A DNA stretch of 64,000 nucleotides from Bradyrhizobium sediminis (GTDB taxonomy: Bacteria; Pseudomonadota; Alphaproteobacteria; Rhizobiales; Xanthobacteraceae): contig NZ_CP076135.1 in assembly GCF_018736105.1 (NCBI RefSeq), positions 4,152,001-4,216,000 of the forward strand. The letters run 5' to 3'. Shown here in pieces: positions 44,577-53,118 of the stretch (position 1 is the first letter of the stretch; every line of letters starts with the position of its first letter). The notes beneath the pieces are model-generated. The model was not told where the DNA came from. It saw only the letters and a program-made list of their open reading frames with translations, and searched no databases. The position numbers were made by a program, and so were the translations under genes.

Positions 44577-45689
44577 ATGGAAGCGTGTGCAGGCGACTGG
44601 GTGGAGGTTTTGAGCAAGGAAGACATCCTCAGGACGCTCGACAAAAATGGCCGCCTCGACGAACTCCCGTTCATGCCGCAAATGTTCAAGTATTGCGGCC
44701 AGCGTTTTCGTGTTTACCGGCGCGCATACAAGACCTGCGATACGGTCAGCGGGCAGTATGCAGGACGACGCCTGCTGGACGGATACCATCTCAGCCTCCG
44801 TTGCGATGGCCAGGCTTACGGAGGATGTCAGGCCGGCTGCCTCATATTCTGGAAGGGCGCCTGGCTCAAACCCGTCGACGGGCCGGCGCAGGGCCAATAC
44901 GTGCCGAGGCGCGTCCATTCGCCGAGCGGGGAGCCGGTCTCACCGCCGCCGCGCTGCACGGAGAGCGCCGTCTTGGGCGCCACAAAGCGCCATGGCGCCG
45001 GCGGAGATGCCAGATACTACTGTCAGGCCACCGAACTGCTCAACTATACGAAACCGCTCAGATGGTGGGATGCCCGGCAGTATGTGGATTCCTATAGGTC
45101 AGGCAACAAAACGCTGCCGGAGATAGCCCGCGGCTTCCTGTATTTGTTCTACTATTATGGAACGCTGGCCTTCAGCGACAGATGGGGACACCCGGCTCGC
45201 TGGTTATACAATCGAATTCAGGCCATCACCGGCGGCATTCCGTTTCCCCGATTGAGGGGAACGATCCCGGTCGGCCAGCCTACGCCCAGACGCGATCTTG
45301 GACTTCGGCCGGGCGACTTGGTGCGGGTCAAATCCTATCAGGAAATCCTTGCGACGCTGGACGTCAAACTTTCGAACAGAGGTCTCTCGTTCGACGCCGA
45401 GCTCGTGCCATTCTGCGGCAAGGTCTTTCGCGTCAGCACCTGCGTCGAGCGCTTCATCGACGAAAAGACCGGACAATTGAGGCGGATGAATACGCCGGCA
45501 GTCATCCTGGAAGGCGTCAGCTGCAAAGCGCTTTATAGCGGCCAGCGGATGTTCTGCCCTCGCAGCATCCATTTGTGGTGGCGCGAAATCTGGCTCGAAC
45601 GCGCCTCTGTTGAGGCGCGTCCTCAAGCCACCCTTTCCCCAACCCAGGCCGGCGCGAGTGCGACGGCGGAACACGTGCACCTCACATGA
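44577..45689 (+). CDS. Uncharacterised protein with internally duplicated domain, polysaccharide locus
   Basis: 370 residues, no recognised function. It has two copies of one domain. Copy 1 (about 8-105): GDWVEVLSKEDILRTLD, MFKYCGQRFRVYRRAYKTCD, GYHLSLRC, CLIFWKGAWLKPV. Copy 2 (about 250-345): GDLVRVKSYQEILATLD, LVPFCGKVFRVSTCVERFID, LEGVSCKALY, CPRSIHLWWREIWLER. Conserved are GDxVxVxSxxEILxTLD, a CG-x-FRV, two later Cys and a W-x-WL end, suggesting a metal or disulfide-stabilised fold. A helical segment joins them. The stop overlaps the sugar dehydrogenase start (ATGA), tying it to polymer synthesis. Confidence 0.7.
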   Translation: MEACAGDWVEVLSKEDILRTLDKNGRLDELPFMPQMFKYCGQRFRVYRRAYKTCDTVSGQYAGRRLLDGYHLSLRCDGQAYGGCQAGCLIFWKGAWLKPVDGPAQGQYVPRRVHSPSGEPVSPPPRCTESAVLGATKRHGAGGDARYYCQATELLNYTKPLRWWDARQYVDSYRSGNKTLPEIARGFLYLFYYYGTLAFSDRWGHPARWLYNRIQAITGGIPFPRLRGTIPVGQPTPRRDLGLRPGDLVRVKSYQEILATLDVKLSNRGLSFDAELVPFCGKVFRVSTCVERFIDEKTGQLRRMNTPAVILEGVSCKALYSGQRMFCPRSIHLWWREIWLERASVEARPQATLSPTQAGASATAEHVHLT

Positions 45690-46939
45690 ACTCGATCAAA
45701 ACAGTTTCGGTTTGCGGTTTGGGAAAGCTAGGCTCATGCATAGCTGCGACGCTGGCAGCCCGCGGCTTCGAAGTCGTGGGAGTGGACATTGATCGGGAGA
45801 AGGTCGACAAGATCAACGAAGGTTTGGCGCCGCTGGATGAACCACTGCTCGCCGAAACTATCCGGGCTGGACATTCACGATTTCGCGCCACCCTCGATCC
45901 CCGAGAAACCGTCGCGACCGATGCTACTTTCTTCATTCCCCCCTCCCCGAGTCTACCGGACGGAAGTTTTTCCAACGAGTTCTTGCTGAGGGCCATGCAG
46001 CCGGTGGCCAGGGCCATGAAGGACGCCGGCAAGACGAAGCATCTGTTTGTCTGCAGTTCAACTACCACGCCCGGCGCCATCGATGCGGTCTTGATTCCCA
46101 TGTTGGAACGCGAACTCGGTGGCGTTTGCGGCCAGGATTTCAGCGTCTGTTACAATCCCGAGTTCATTGCGCTGGGCGATGTGGTCAATGGTCTGCTGGA
46201 GCCGGACCTGGTGCTGATTGGCGAAACGGATCCAGGAAGCGGCGCGGCCCTCGAACAACTCTACAAGAAATATAACCGCAATTCACCGCGGATCGCCCGC
46301 ATGTCCATCATCAGCGCGGAACTGACGAAGATTTCGCTGAACAGTTACATCACCATGAAGATCAGTTTCACCAATCAATTGCGGCTGATTGCGGCGCGTC
46401 ATCCACAGGCCGATATCCATGTCATTCTCGACGCTCTCGGCAACGACAGCCGGATTGGAAAGAAATATCTGCGCGCCGGTTTGAGTTATGGAGGCCCCTG
46501 TTTCCCGCGCGACAACCGTCTACTGGCTTACACAGCTCGGCAGGTCGGCCTGGAAGCGCCGCTGGCCGAGGCTTCGGACCGCGTGAATGAGCGAACCAAG
46601 CAAGCGCTGGTCGAGAAAGTGCAGCAAATGGCCAAGCCTGGCGACACGGTTGCGGTCCTGGGCGTCACATACAAGCCGAACACCTACATTACCGAGGAAG
46701 CGGCGGGACTTTTTCTGGCGCAGCAGCTCAAGCGGCGCGGCTATCGCGTTCTCATCCACGATTTCGCTGCAACCCCCGCCAATTCTCCAAGCCTCCACGA
46801 GTTCGAGCTGATTTCCTCCTGGGAAGAATTCAAGAACAATCCCGGTGTGAGCCTCGCTGTCATTTGTTGTCCCTGGCTCCAGTACCGGGACCTGGCTTCT
46901 ACCGCGGGAACCAGAGTATTCACGCCATGGCATTTGTGA
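45686..46939 (+). CDS. Nucleotide sugar dehydrogenase (UDP-glucose/UDP-ManNAc dehydrogenase family)
   Basis: 417 residues with NAD motif CGLGKLGSCIA, central helix ELTKISLNSYITMKISFTNQ and the catalytic Cys272 in YGGPCFPRDNR; C-terminal domain ends with TYKPNTYITEEA and WHL. The family oxidises a UDP-hexose to a uronic acid with two NAD+. It would provide UDP-glucuronate for the xylose synthase at 36973 or a uronate for the polymer; the choice between UDP-Glc and UDP-HexNAc is not clear. It is coupled to the duplicated-domain gene upstream and the glycosyltransferase gene downstream. Confidence 0.9.
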   Translation: MNSIKTVSVCGLGKLGSCIAATLAARGFEVVGVDIDREKVDKINEGLAPLDEPLLAETIRAGHSRFRATLDPRETVATDATFFIPPSPSLPDGSFSNEFLLRAMQPVARAMKDAGKTKHLFVCSSTTTPGAIDAVLIPMLERELGGVCGQDFSVCYNPEFIALGDVVNGLLEPDLVLIGETDPGSGAALEQLYKKYNRNSPRIARMSIISAELTKISLNSYITMKISFTNQLRLIAARHPQADIHVILDALGNDSRIGKKYLRAGLSYGGPCFPRDNRLLAYTARQVGLEAPLAEASDRVNERTKQALVEKVQQMAKPGDTVAVLGVTYKPNTYITEEAAGLFLAQQLKRRGYRVLIHDFAATPANSPSLHEFELISSWEEFKNNPGVSLAVICCPWLQYRDLASTAGTRVFTPWHL

Positions 46940-47781
46940 GTGGAAATCCGATGGATGCCGGTCCCTCCTGCTCCTCGCCACCTGATACCGCGTATCCAAC
47001 CGAGGGATCGTTCGAATCCATCGGGGTCTTGGGAACGTCGGTCGCTTGTGTCACGTACGATTCCGCGCTGGAGCAAATCAAGGCGCTTGCGCGAGAGCCG
47101 CGGGCCACGGCGGTCTGCCCCTCCAACACCCACATCCTTGGCGAAGCCCGGCACAATCCCGAATTCGCCAGGGTCCTGGCCCGGTTCGACCTCGTGTTGC
47201 CGGATGGGATGCCGGTGGTTTGGGCGCTTAATCTTCGCGGCGCCGGCCTCAAGGACCGGGTATATGGTCCTTACTTCATGCGGCACGCATTGCGGAACAC
47301 GCCGCAGCCCTGGCGCCATTTCTTTTTCGGCGATTCCGAGGAGTGCCTCGCCGAACTGCGGCGCGTCCTCGTCCAACTGCAACCGGATATCGAAATTGCC
47401 GGCATGCTCAGCCCGCCGTTTCGGCCTTTCACAGAGGCTGACGAGGCATTGTTCGCCGATACCATCAATCGCGCCGATCCGGATTTCGTATGGGTGGCGT
47501 TACCCGGCGTGCGGATGGAGCAGTGGATCATCGACAATCAGGCGCGGTATCGGAGGGGCGTGTTCCTTGCGGTGGGCGATGCGTTTACGCTACTCAGCGG
47601 CCGCCGGTCGTTCGCTCCACCCTGGATGCAAAGGATGGGGTTGACCTGGGTTTACCGGTTAAGCAAGGAGCCGCTCAGACTGGGTCCGCGTTACCTCCGA
47701 TATCATTCCATATTCGTATCTTATTGGCTTTGGGACATCCTGCGCGGGCGGGCTTGGAAAAAGGTCCGTCCCACCGCTTAA
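46927..47781 (+). CDS. WecG/TagA/CpsF family glycosyltransferase
   Basis: About 284 residues. Family features are PSNTHILGEARHNPEF, DLVLPDGMPVVWALNL, FFFGDSEE, VWVALPGVRMEQWI and FLAVGDAFTLLSG with PPWMQRMGLTWVYRL near the end. Such enzymes transfer ManNAc, ManNAcA or glucose to a lipid-linked precursor as an early step of polymer assembly. It overlaps the dehydrogenase gene by 13 bp from the ATG at 46927; the ATG at 46951 is an alternative start. It is convergent with the hydrolase gene. Confidence 0.88.
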   Translation: MAFVSGNPMDAGPSCSSPPDTAYPTEGSFESIGVLGTSVACVTYDSALEQIKALAREPRATAVCPSNTHILGEARHNPEFARVLARFDLVLPDGMPVVWALNLRGAGLKDRVYGPYFMRHALRNTPQPWRHFFFGDSEECLAELRRVLVQLQPDIEIAGMLSPPFRPFTEADEALFADTINRADPDFVWVALPGVRMEQWIIDNQARYRRGVFLAVGDAFTLLSGRRSFAPPWMQRMGLTWVYRLSKEPLRLGPRYLRYHSIFVSYWLWDILRGRAWKKVRPTA

Positions 47782-47821
47782 GCCCAGGACGGTTTCTCGA
47801 GAAATCGGCAACACTACAGAA

Positions 47822-48970
47822 TCAGCGCACGTGGTTGGCAGCCTTCCGGCTCGTCACCTGGTTCCCACCCGCGGGCCGAATGCTCTCCGGTGGATCGGCG
47901 GGTGGCGGAATTGGCGCAGGCCGGACGGGGATCGGCTTCAGAAAGGCGGCAACGGCGGCCGCGGTGGCCTTCGGGTCTTCCTCCATGGGATCGTGGCCAA
48001 GCTTCTCGAAAACCTCGAGCTTCGCGGCTCTAATGTCGTTCTGGAATCGGAAGGCGTCGGCGACCGGCACCCATCGGTCCTGCGCGCCCCACAGGATAAG
48101 GGTCGCTACGGCGAGGCCCCTGAGCGGCGTCGGATCGAGCGGCTCCTGGGTGCGGGCGCGCTGCAGGGAGGCTTCGCGGTTGCCTGGAAAGCGCTGCAGC
48201 TCGGCGGTACGCTTGACACGCTCGGCCGTTACCATCGCCGGATCGGCATAGGCCTCGGAAAGCTTGCGCCGCACCCATTGCTCAGGCTTGAAGTAGATGC
48301 CGATGTCGCCCACCACCAGCAGGCGCGCGAGCCTGGTCGGCCATGGCGCCTCGCGGTTCTCGCCCGCCGCATCGATCAGGATTATCTGGCTCACCCGGTC
48401 CGGCCGCGTCGCCGCGAAGGTCCAGGCCACGGCACCACCCAGCGAATGTCCGGCCAGCACGAAGCGATCGAGGTTCAGCGCATCGGCCAGCGCCTCAATG
48501 AAATCTCCATAAGCCTCGACAGTGTACTCATCGCGCGGCCATGCACCGGTGAGGCCGTGGCCCGGCAAGTCGACCGAGATCAGCCGCGCCTTCGATCCCA
48601 ACTCGCGCACCCAGCCCTCCCATACGTGCAGCGAGCCGCCAGCGCCGTGGATCAACACCAGTGGAATGCCATCGGGACTGCCCTGATCTCGCACATGGGC
48701 GCGCACGCCGGCGACATCGATGAACTTCGATTTGTCATTGGCATAGCGCGCCGTCAGCATCTCAGGCGACAGCGAAGGCGAATAGGCCCACGACGCCACG
48801 CCCGCTAGCGCGCCCAGCGCAAACAGGAGATAGAACAGCCAGTGCCACTTTCGAATGGCATGGAGCCATGTTGAACCACTCAGCATGCGAAAGGCCCCAA
48901 ACGCACGCCACCCATGTGGGGCGGGAAAACGCGCCTGGAAGCGAGCACCGAGCGGTCGTCCAATGGACAT
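47822..48970 (-). CDS. Membrane-anchored alpha/beta hydrolase
   Basis: 382 residues. A hydrophobic helix near residues 43-62 (LFYLLFALGALAGVASWAY) anchors the protein. The hydrolase domain has the oxyanion HGAGGS, the nucleophile Ser in AGHSLGGAVA, an acid in LILWGAQDRWVP and the catalytic His in FEKLGHDPMEEDP. The tail is Pro-rich. The ATG directly follows the stop of the glycosyltransferase gene (TAGATG), so translation is coupled; an internal ATG at 48886 would place the anchor at the very start. A role in acyl or ester modification of the polysaccharide is possible but unproven. Confidence 0.85.
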   Translation of the reverse strand: MSIGRPLGARFQARFPAPHGWRAFGAFRMLSGSTWLHAIRKWHWLFYLLFALGALAGVASWAYSPSLSPEMLTARYANDKSKFIDVAGVRAHVRDQGSPDGIPLVLIHGAGGSLHVWEGWVRELGSKARLISVDLPGHGLTGAWPRDEYTVEAYGDFIEALADALNLDRFVLAGHSLGGAVAWTFAATRPDRVSQIILIDAAGENREAPWPTRLARLLVVGDIGIYFKPEQWVRRKLSEAYADPAMVTAERVKRTAELQRFPGNREASLQRARTQEPLDPTPLRGLAVATLILWGAQDRWVPVADAFRFQNDIRAAKLEVFEKLGHDPMEEDPKATAAAVAAFLKPIPVRPAPIPPPADPPESIRPAGGNQVTSRKAANHVR

Positions 48971-49933
48971 CTAACCGGGTGTCCTCTGGCGCAATGCCGG
49001 GTCGCGCGCCCCCGGCCACCCGTAACCACGGGCCGCCCTGCGCGGATCACCTTGGCCTGCGAGCTGGACCACGACCTTGGCGCTATGTGCGGCCACCAGC
49101 ATGAAGCACACCAACTTGCTCGCCACGCCGATCGGCTTGCCTCCTGGCGCGCCGAAGAAAGCCCTGATCTGACGCAGTCGTCTCGAATAGCGCTGGCCAT
49201 CCGTACTCAGAAAATTTTTCAACTCCTCATGGTCAAGAGCCCAGGAGACGGTGGCGTGGAAACGCTTCAGGAACAGTGGCTCGCTTGCGCTCCGAAAACG
49301 GCCGAGCAGAGCCAGTTCAGCCAGCATTGCACGATCGCTGCCGGCGAAATTTGGCAGCAAGGACGTTTGCTGCAGCATTTCACGCCGGACAACACCAAAC
49401 ATGTGAGTTCCCCAGCGCGCCCGCGTGAGCACTTGCCAAAATCGGCTGATGGCAACAGGGGTATCGCCTATGCCCGGGACGTCCGCCCAATACCGCCTTC
49501 CGGTCTTTGGATCGATGAAGCTTCCTGTCTCCTGTTCGAAGGGAAGGAACTCGCTTTTCTCGTCAATAAAGGCAGTACCGGTGTGGGCCAGAACGATGTC
49601 CGGATCTTCTTCGAGCAAGCTGACGCAGGCGTCCAGATAGGCCTCATGGTAGAGATCATCGTGAGCAGCCCACTTGAACAATGGCGCCGTCGAGAGCTCG
49701 AACACCCGATTGAAATTTGCGATTGCCCCCAGGTTCCGACTATTGCAGAAATAGTGGATGCGGGAATCGCGCCGCTCATATTCGCAGCAGATCTGCGGGG
49801 TTCGATCGCTCGAAGCGTTATCGCAGATGAGGATCTCGAAATCCCTGAAGGTCTGCGCCAACAAGCTGTCGAGCAGCGCGGGCAGAAAGTCCTGTCCATT
49901 GAACACCGGGATGCCGATCGAGAGCTTAGGCAT
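48971..49933 (-). CDS. Family 2 glycosyltransferase
   Basis: 320 residues. It opens with the GT-A signature SIGIPVFNGQDFLPALLDSL, ILICDNASSDRT and the metal motif in FKWAAHDDLYH, then an acceptor region with DRAMLAELALLGRF. It is soluble with no strong membrane helix, though a weak hydrophobic stretch occurs near the end. It probably adds one sugar during repeat-unit assembly at the cytoplasmic face. The last 20 residues are Arg/Gly-rich and not conserved in the family. It is coupled to the hydrolase gene downstream. Confidence 0.88.
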   Translation of the reverse strand: MPKLSIGIPVFNGQDFLPALLDSLLAQTFRDFEILICDNASSDRTPQICCEYERRDSRIHYFCNSRNLGAIANFNRVFELSTAPLFKWAAHDDLYHEAYLDACVSLLEEDPDIVLAHTGTAFIDEKSEFLPFEQETGSFIDPKTGRRYWADVPGIGDTPVAISRFWQVLTRARWGTHMFGVVRREMLQQTSLLPNFAGSDRAMLAELALLGRFRSASEPLFLKRFHATVSWALDHEELKNFLSTDGQRYSRRLRQIRAFFGAPGGKPIGVASKLVCFMLVAAHSAKVVVQLAGQGDPRRAARGYGWPGARDPALRQRTPG

Positions 49934-50256
49934 CGAGCTCGAGCCCCCTGCTTTGATCCGCGCCGATTATGTCGCCCACAGTGACCTCGATCAACAAGCG
50001 CCTGCGCGTTACTCCTTTCTGACCGGCGGGCAGCGGCCGCGCGGACATAGCTTCAGCTGCCCCTATTTCCGAGCGCCGCAGGCGACCGGCCGGGACTGTC
50101 CGCATTGATCGACAGCACCGGATCACGAGCCGGCATTGGAGGTAATTCCTCAGAAGTATTACCGACTGCTCGCGCTCGGGACGCCAAGCCGAGCCGTTAT
50201 CGAGACGCAATATCCGAGATGCCCTCATGATGCTGCCGTCTCCATGCCGTTGGCCA
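49934..50256. other. Intergenic stretch in polysaccharide cluster
   Basis: 323 bp between the beta-helix gene and the glycosyltransferase gene, both leftward. A 165-codon minus frame crosses it, but its composition is that of non-coding GC-rich DNA and it overlaps the end of the beta-helix gene. No gene is called. It may contain a promoter for the glycosyltransferase gene. Confidence 0.4.
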
Positions 50257-51732
50257 TCATTTGTCGTACAAGACCAGGCGGCCGCTCTGCTCGAGGCCCT
50301 TGCGTCGGAATCCTTCCCAGTCGGTGACGTCGTGCCCCCAAACGAAGCGAGCCGGACCGTTTGTGGTCCGCGCTCGATACGTGTTGGTGTCGAACCGGTT
50401 GTTGCCATTGAGAATGATGGCAAAGTTCTCGTCTTTGGGATTGGTGTCAGAGGCGCCCCCTGCGCAAGGAGCCCCCTCGAATGTCATTTCGTTGGCGTGA
50501 ACAACGTTGTTGCGCGTTTTGTATATTGCGCCTTCCTCGCTGCGGCGTCCCTGATCGATCAGCATGATCCCGCATGCCCCGGACCCGGCGGTCACGATAT
50601 TGCCGGTCACCTCCACGTCCTGCGATGCGGCAACGATGATATCGGCATGCCAAAACCAGCTTCTCCCACTGCCATTATGCCGTACCACATTCCTCCGGAT
50701 CACTGCGTTGAACGAAATCTCGTGGAAGATACCGACATGCCGGTTATTCTCCACGAGGTTGTCCTCGTAGACGACGTTTCGACATCCGATATCGCACCAC
50801 AGGCCGGCACCGTTGTTGTCATGGACATGATTGCCACGGAAGGTAACGCCACTGCTCTCGGCGATCTTGGCCCCGCCAGCTTCCCATTCCGGATCGAAGC
50901 CATAGATGTTGTTCGACCAGATACGGTTGCCCTCGATGAGGATATCCTTGCCGTCGCCTTCGATGCCGATCTGGCCATTGTGATGAATGTCGCAATTGCG
51001 CACGCGCGATCCGGTCCCGACGCTGATCCCGGCACCGCTGTTGAGCCGCACGACGCAGTTTTCGATCGTCCATCGCACACCCTCCCGAGCATGGATCGCG
51101 CCTTTTTGCGCCGGGCTCCCATACTTCTCGATGGTGAGGTTGCCGATTAACACATCGGGCGCATCGCTTTCGAAAGCGAATGTGGCGATTGTCGCCTCGA
51201 CCTTGCGGTTCGTCGGGTCGTCGGCGAGATAGATCCTGCCGCCTGCGTAGTCGATATAGACTTCATTCGTTGCAAGCGCATCCCTGCCTGGTACCCTGGT
51301 CAGAGGCTCGTCGTCGACGAACACCGCTTGGGGCTGGTCGCAAACGGGCGCGCTCGGCAGACATTCGCCGTGTTTGGGGACACGCTGGAGTTGGCCGTAC
51401 GCTACCCAATAGCGCCCCTCCCGCCTGAAGCCATCTATCCTCCAGCTACCGTTCAGAACGGTTTCGCCCTCCCCGTGGAAGCGCTGGCCCGCCCGCGGCC
51501 GAACGACCTGCGCCCTGTGAATTCCCTTCTTCAGGCAGAACACGGCGCCCTCGCCGGAGAGATCGACCGCCGCCTGGATCGATTGGCCAGGCTCAACGGC
51601 TATCGCATCGAGCGGACAGGACGAACCATCGACGCCTACGACGGCGGCGACGGCGGTAATCGACAGGCTGCAGATCGCCAACGTGCCAATTCCCGCCTGT
51701 CGCGCGGTCGCGCTTCGTGTCCACGCCATCAT
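50257..51732 (-). CDS. Secreted right-handed parallel beta-helix protein
   Basis: 491 residues with a signal peptide (IGTLAICSLSITAVAAVVGV). Residues 180-420 contain repeated beta-helix turns with Asn/Asp ladders: NLTIEKYG, ENCVVRLNSGAGISV, RNCDIHHNGQIGI, EGNRIWSNNIYG, RGNHVHDNNGAGL, EDNLVENNRHVGI. This is the NosD/pectate-lyase-like fold. In polysaccharide clusters such proteins act as lyases, epimerases or modifying enzymes in the periplasm; no catalytic set is evident. Its stop region adjoins the intergenic stretch, and its start overlaps the polymerase stop by 4 bp. Confidence 0.85.
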   Translation of the reverse strand: MMAWTRSATARQAGIGTLAICSLSITAVAAVVGVDGSSCPLDAIAVEPGQSIQAAVDLSGEGAVFCLKKGIHRAQVVRPRAGQRFHGEGETVLNGSWRIDGFRREGRYWVAYGQLQRVPKHGECLPSAPVCDQPQAVFVDDEPLTRVPGRDALATNEVYIDYAGGRIYLADDPTNRKVEATIATFAFESDAPDVLIGNLTIEKYGSPAQKGAIHAREGVRWTIENCVVRLNSGAGISVGTGSRVRNCDIHHNGQIGIEGDGKDILIEGNRIWSNNIYGFDPEWEAGGAKIAESSGVTFRGNHVHDNNGAGLWCDIGCRNVVYEDNLVENNRHVGIFHEISFNAVIRRNVVRHNGSGRSWFWHADIIVAASQDVEVTGNIVTAGSGACGIMLIDQGRRSEEGAIYKTRNNVVHANEMTFEGAPCAGGASDTNPKDENFAIILNGNNRFDTNTYRARTTNGPARFVWGHDVTDWEGFRRKGLEQSGRLVLYDK

Positions 51733-53105
51733 CGCGCTGCGGCTCCATTTCCGTCAGACTGCTGAGCGCGATAGACCATCACCGATCCTACGCCGAAGCC
51801 GAACAGGCACCAGAACCAGATACCCTGCATCGGGCCTTCGAGCGTGACGTCGAACGTCGCGTTGATGAGAATTGCCATCGCGTAGCAGCCGATGAACAAG
51901 AACAGCTCGAGCCATCGCCCCTGACGGCGCGCGCGGGCCGTCAGCATCGCCCTTATCAGCAAGCCGAACCATGACATCAGGACCAGCGCCCACAGCACCG
52001 CGCCCGGAACCCCAGCGCGTGCCAACAGGGTCATGTGCGCGCTATGCGGGCTGCGCGTTGGCGGGCGATCATGGCGCCGATAGTCCGTGCCGGCGAAGCC
52101 GTCGGCGGCGGCGAGATTGATTCCGAATCCTCTGCCGGTCCAGAAGTTGGGTCCAAATATGGTATCGCTGACGATGATATCCCACCAGTTCAGACGCCAC
52201 TGCTTGGTGCCTTCCGTTTGCTGGCCGGATTGTCCGATGATGCTCTTGGCATTTTCGACGATCTGGTGAGCGCTGACCGGCCGCTCGATCGAATCCTTGG
52301 CCTCCTCGTATTCCCCAAAGGTCGACTCCAGCGCGAGGAGCACGGCGAATATGCCTAGCGCTGCCCCCACGGTGATGAGCAGCAGGCGGTACCGTCCCAG
52401 CACCAGCATCGCGATCGTGACTGGCACGATAACGGCAAGCGTTGCGCCACGATTGGTCGCACTGACCAAAGCCAGCGTCGTGAACCAGACGAAAACCCAG
52501 AGGAAAGAGACCTTCCGGTAGCCAATCAGGACGAACACCATCGCGCCAGCGAGATGCGTTCCGACCGCGCTCGCCCCGATCTCCACGATCGGCACCGGAC
52601 CGTATAGTCGCGGGATATAGTCCCCCCAGTATTTGGTGAGCCAGAACCCTACCGGAATAGCCGGGAAGCTCACCAGCATGATCCCGTAGTAGCGAAGCAG
52701 CGCGTTGATCCGGCGCGCATCTTCCAGCAGTAATCCGATCACGAAGAAGGCAAAGCAGCCGTAGATCACCACGACGCTGTCGCGCAGGGACTCGATCCCA
52801 TACTGGCCAACGAACGGAAGCGTGCGCACGAGGACCCAGCCCATCAGCGCAATGAGGGAGACAGCCGGCAGCGTTGCGAGCGTGCCGGCAAATGAGCCGA
52901 TCCGGAGAAAGACCACGATGCCGGCGAGAAAGGCGATCTCGCCGACGTAGAGCGGCGGAACGCCGAGATAGGCGAATCCCTTACCCATCAGCGCATAGCC
53001 CAGCAACACGATCGCAAGCAGCGCGAGATACCAGTCGCTCCCGGAAAGCGCACCCCGAGATCCTCTCTTCACGCTATTGGCCGTTGCTGCCTGCATATTG
53101 CGCAT
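51729..53105 (-). CDS. O-antigen ligase/polymerase-like membrane protein (Wzy)
   Basis: About 458 residues with ten or more membrane helices and a large periplasmic loop (about 280-360: GFGINLAAADGFAGTDYRRH, then PHSAHMTLLARAGVPGAVLW). The pattern RxPHNxxL-like in the loop (here RSPHSAHMTLLARAGV) is a hallmark of the Wzy_C/ligase family. It would polymerise lipid-linked repeat units in the periplasm. An upstream in-frame start at 53165 would overlap the flippase gene by 47 bp; GAGAT before 53105 favours the shorter form. Confidence 0.85.
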   Translation of the reverse strand: MRNMQAATANSVKRGSRGALSGSDWYLALLAIVLLGYALMGKGFAYLGVPPLYVGEIAFLAGIVVFLRIGSFAGTLATLPAVSLIALMGWVLVRTLPFVGQYGIESLRDSVVVIYGCFAFFVIGLLLEDARRINALLRYYGIMLVSFPAIPVGFWLTKYWGDYIPRLYGPVPIVEIGASAVGTHLAGAMVFVLIGYRKVSFLWVFVWFTTLALVSATNRGATLAVIVPVTIAMLVLGRYRLLLITVGAALGIFAVLLALESTFGEYEEAKDSIERPVSAHQIVENAKSIIGQSGQQTEGTKQWRLNWWDIIVSDTIFGPNFWTGRGFGINLAAADGFAGTDYRRHDRPPTRSPHSAHMTLLARAGVPGAVLWALVLMSWFGLLIRAMLTARARRQGRWLELFLFIGCYAMAILINATFDVTLEGPMQGIWFWCLFGFGVGSVMVYRAQQSDGNGAAAR

Positions 53106-53118
53106 CGCTGCAATTATC

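Noticed and set aside
49926..50423. 165-codon minus frame between glycosyltransferase and beta-helix genes
   Set aside because: Overlaps the end of the beta-helix gene in another frame and has non-coding composition.
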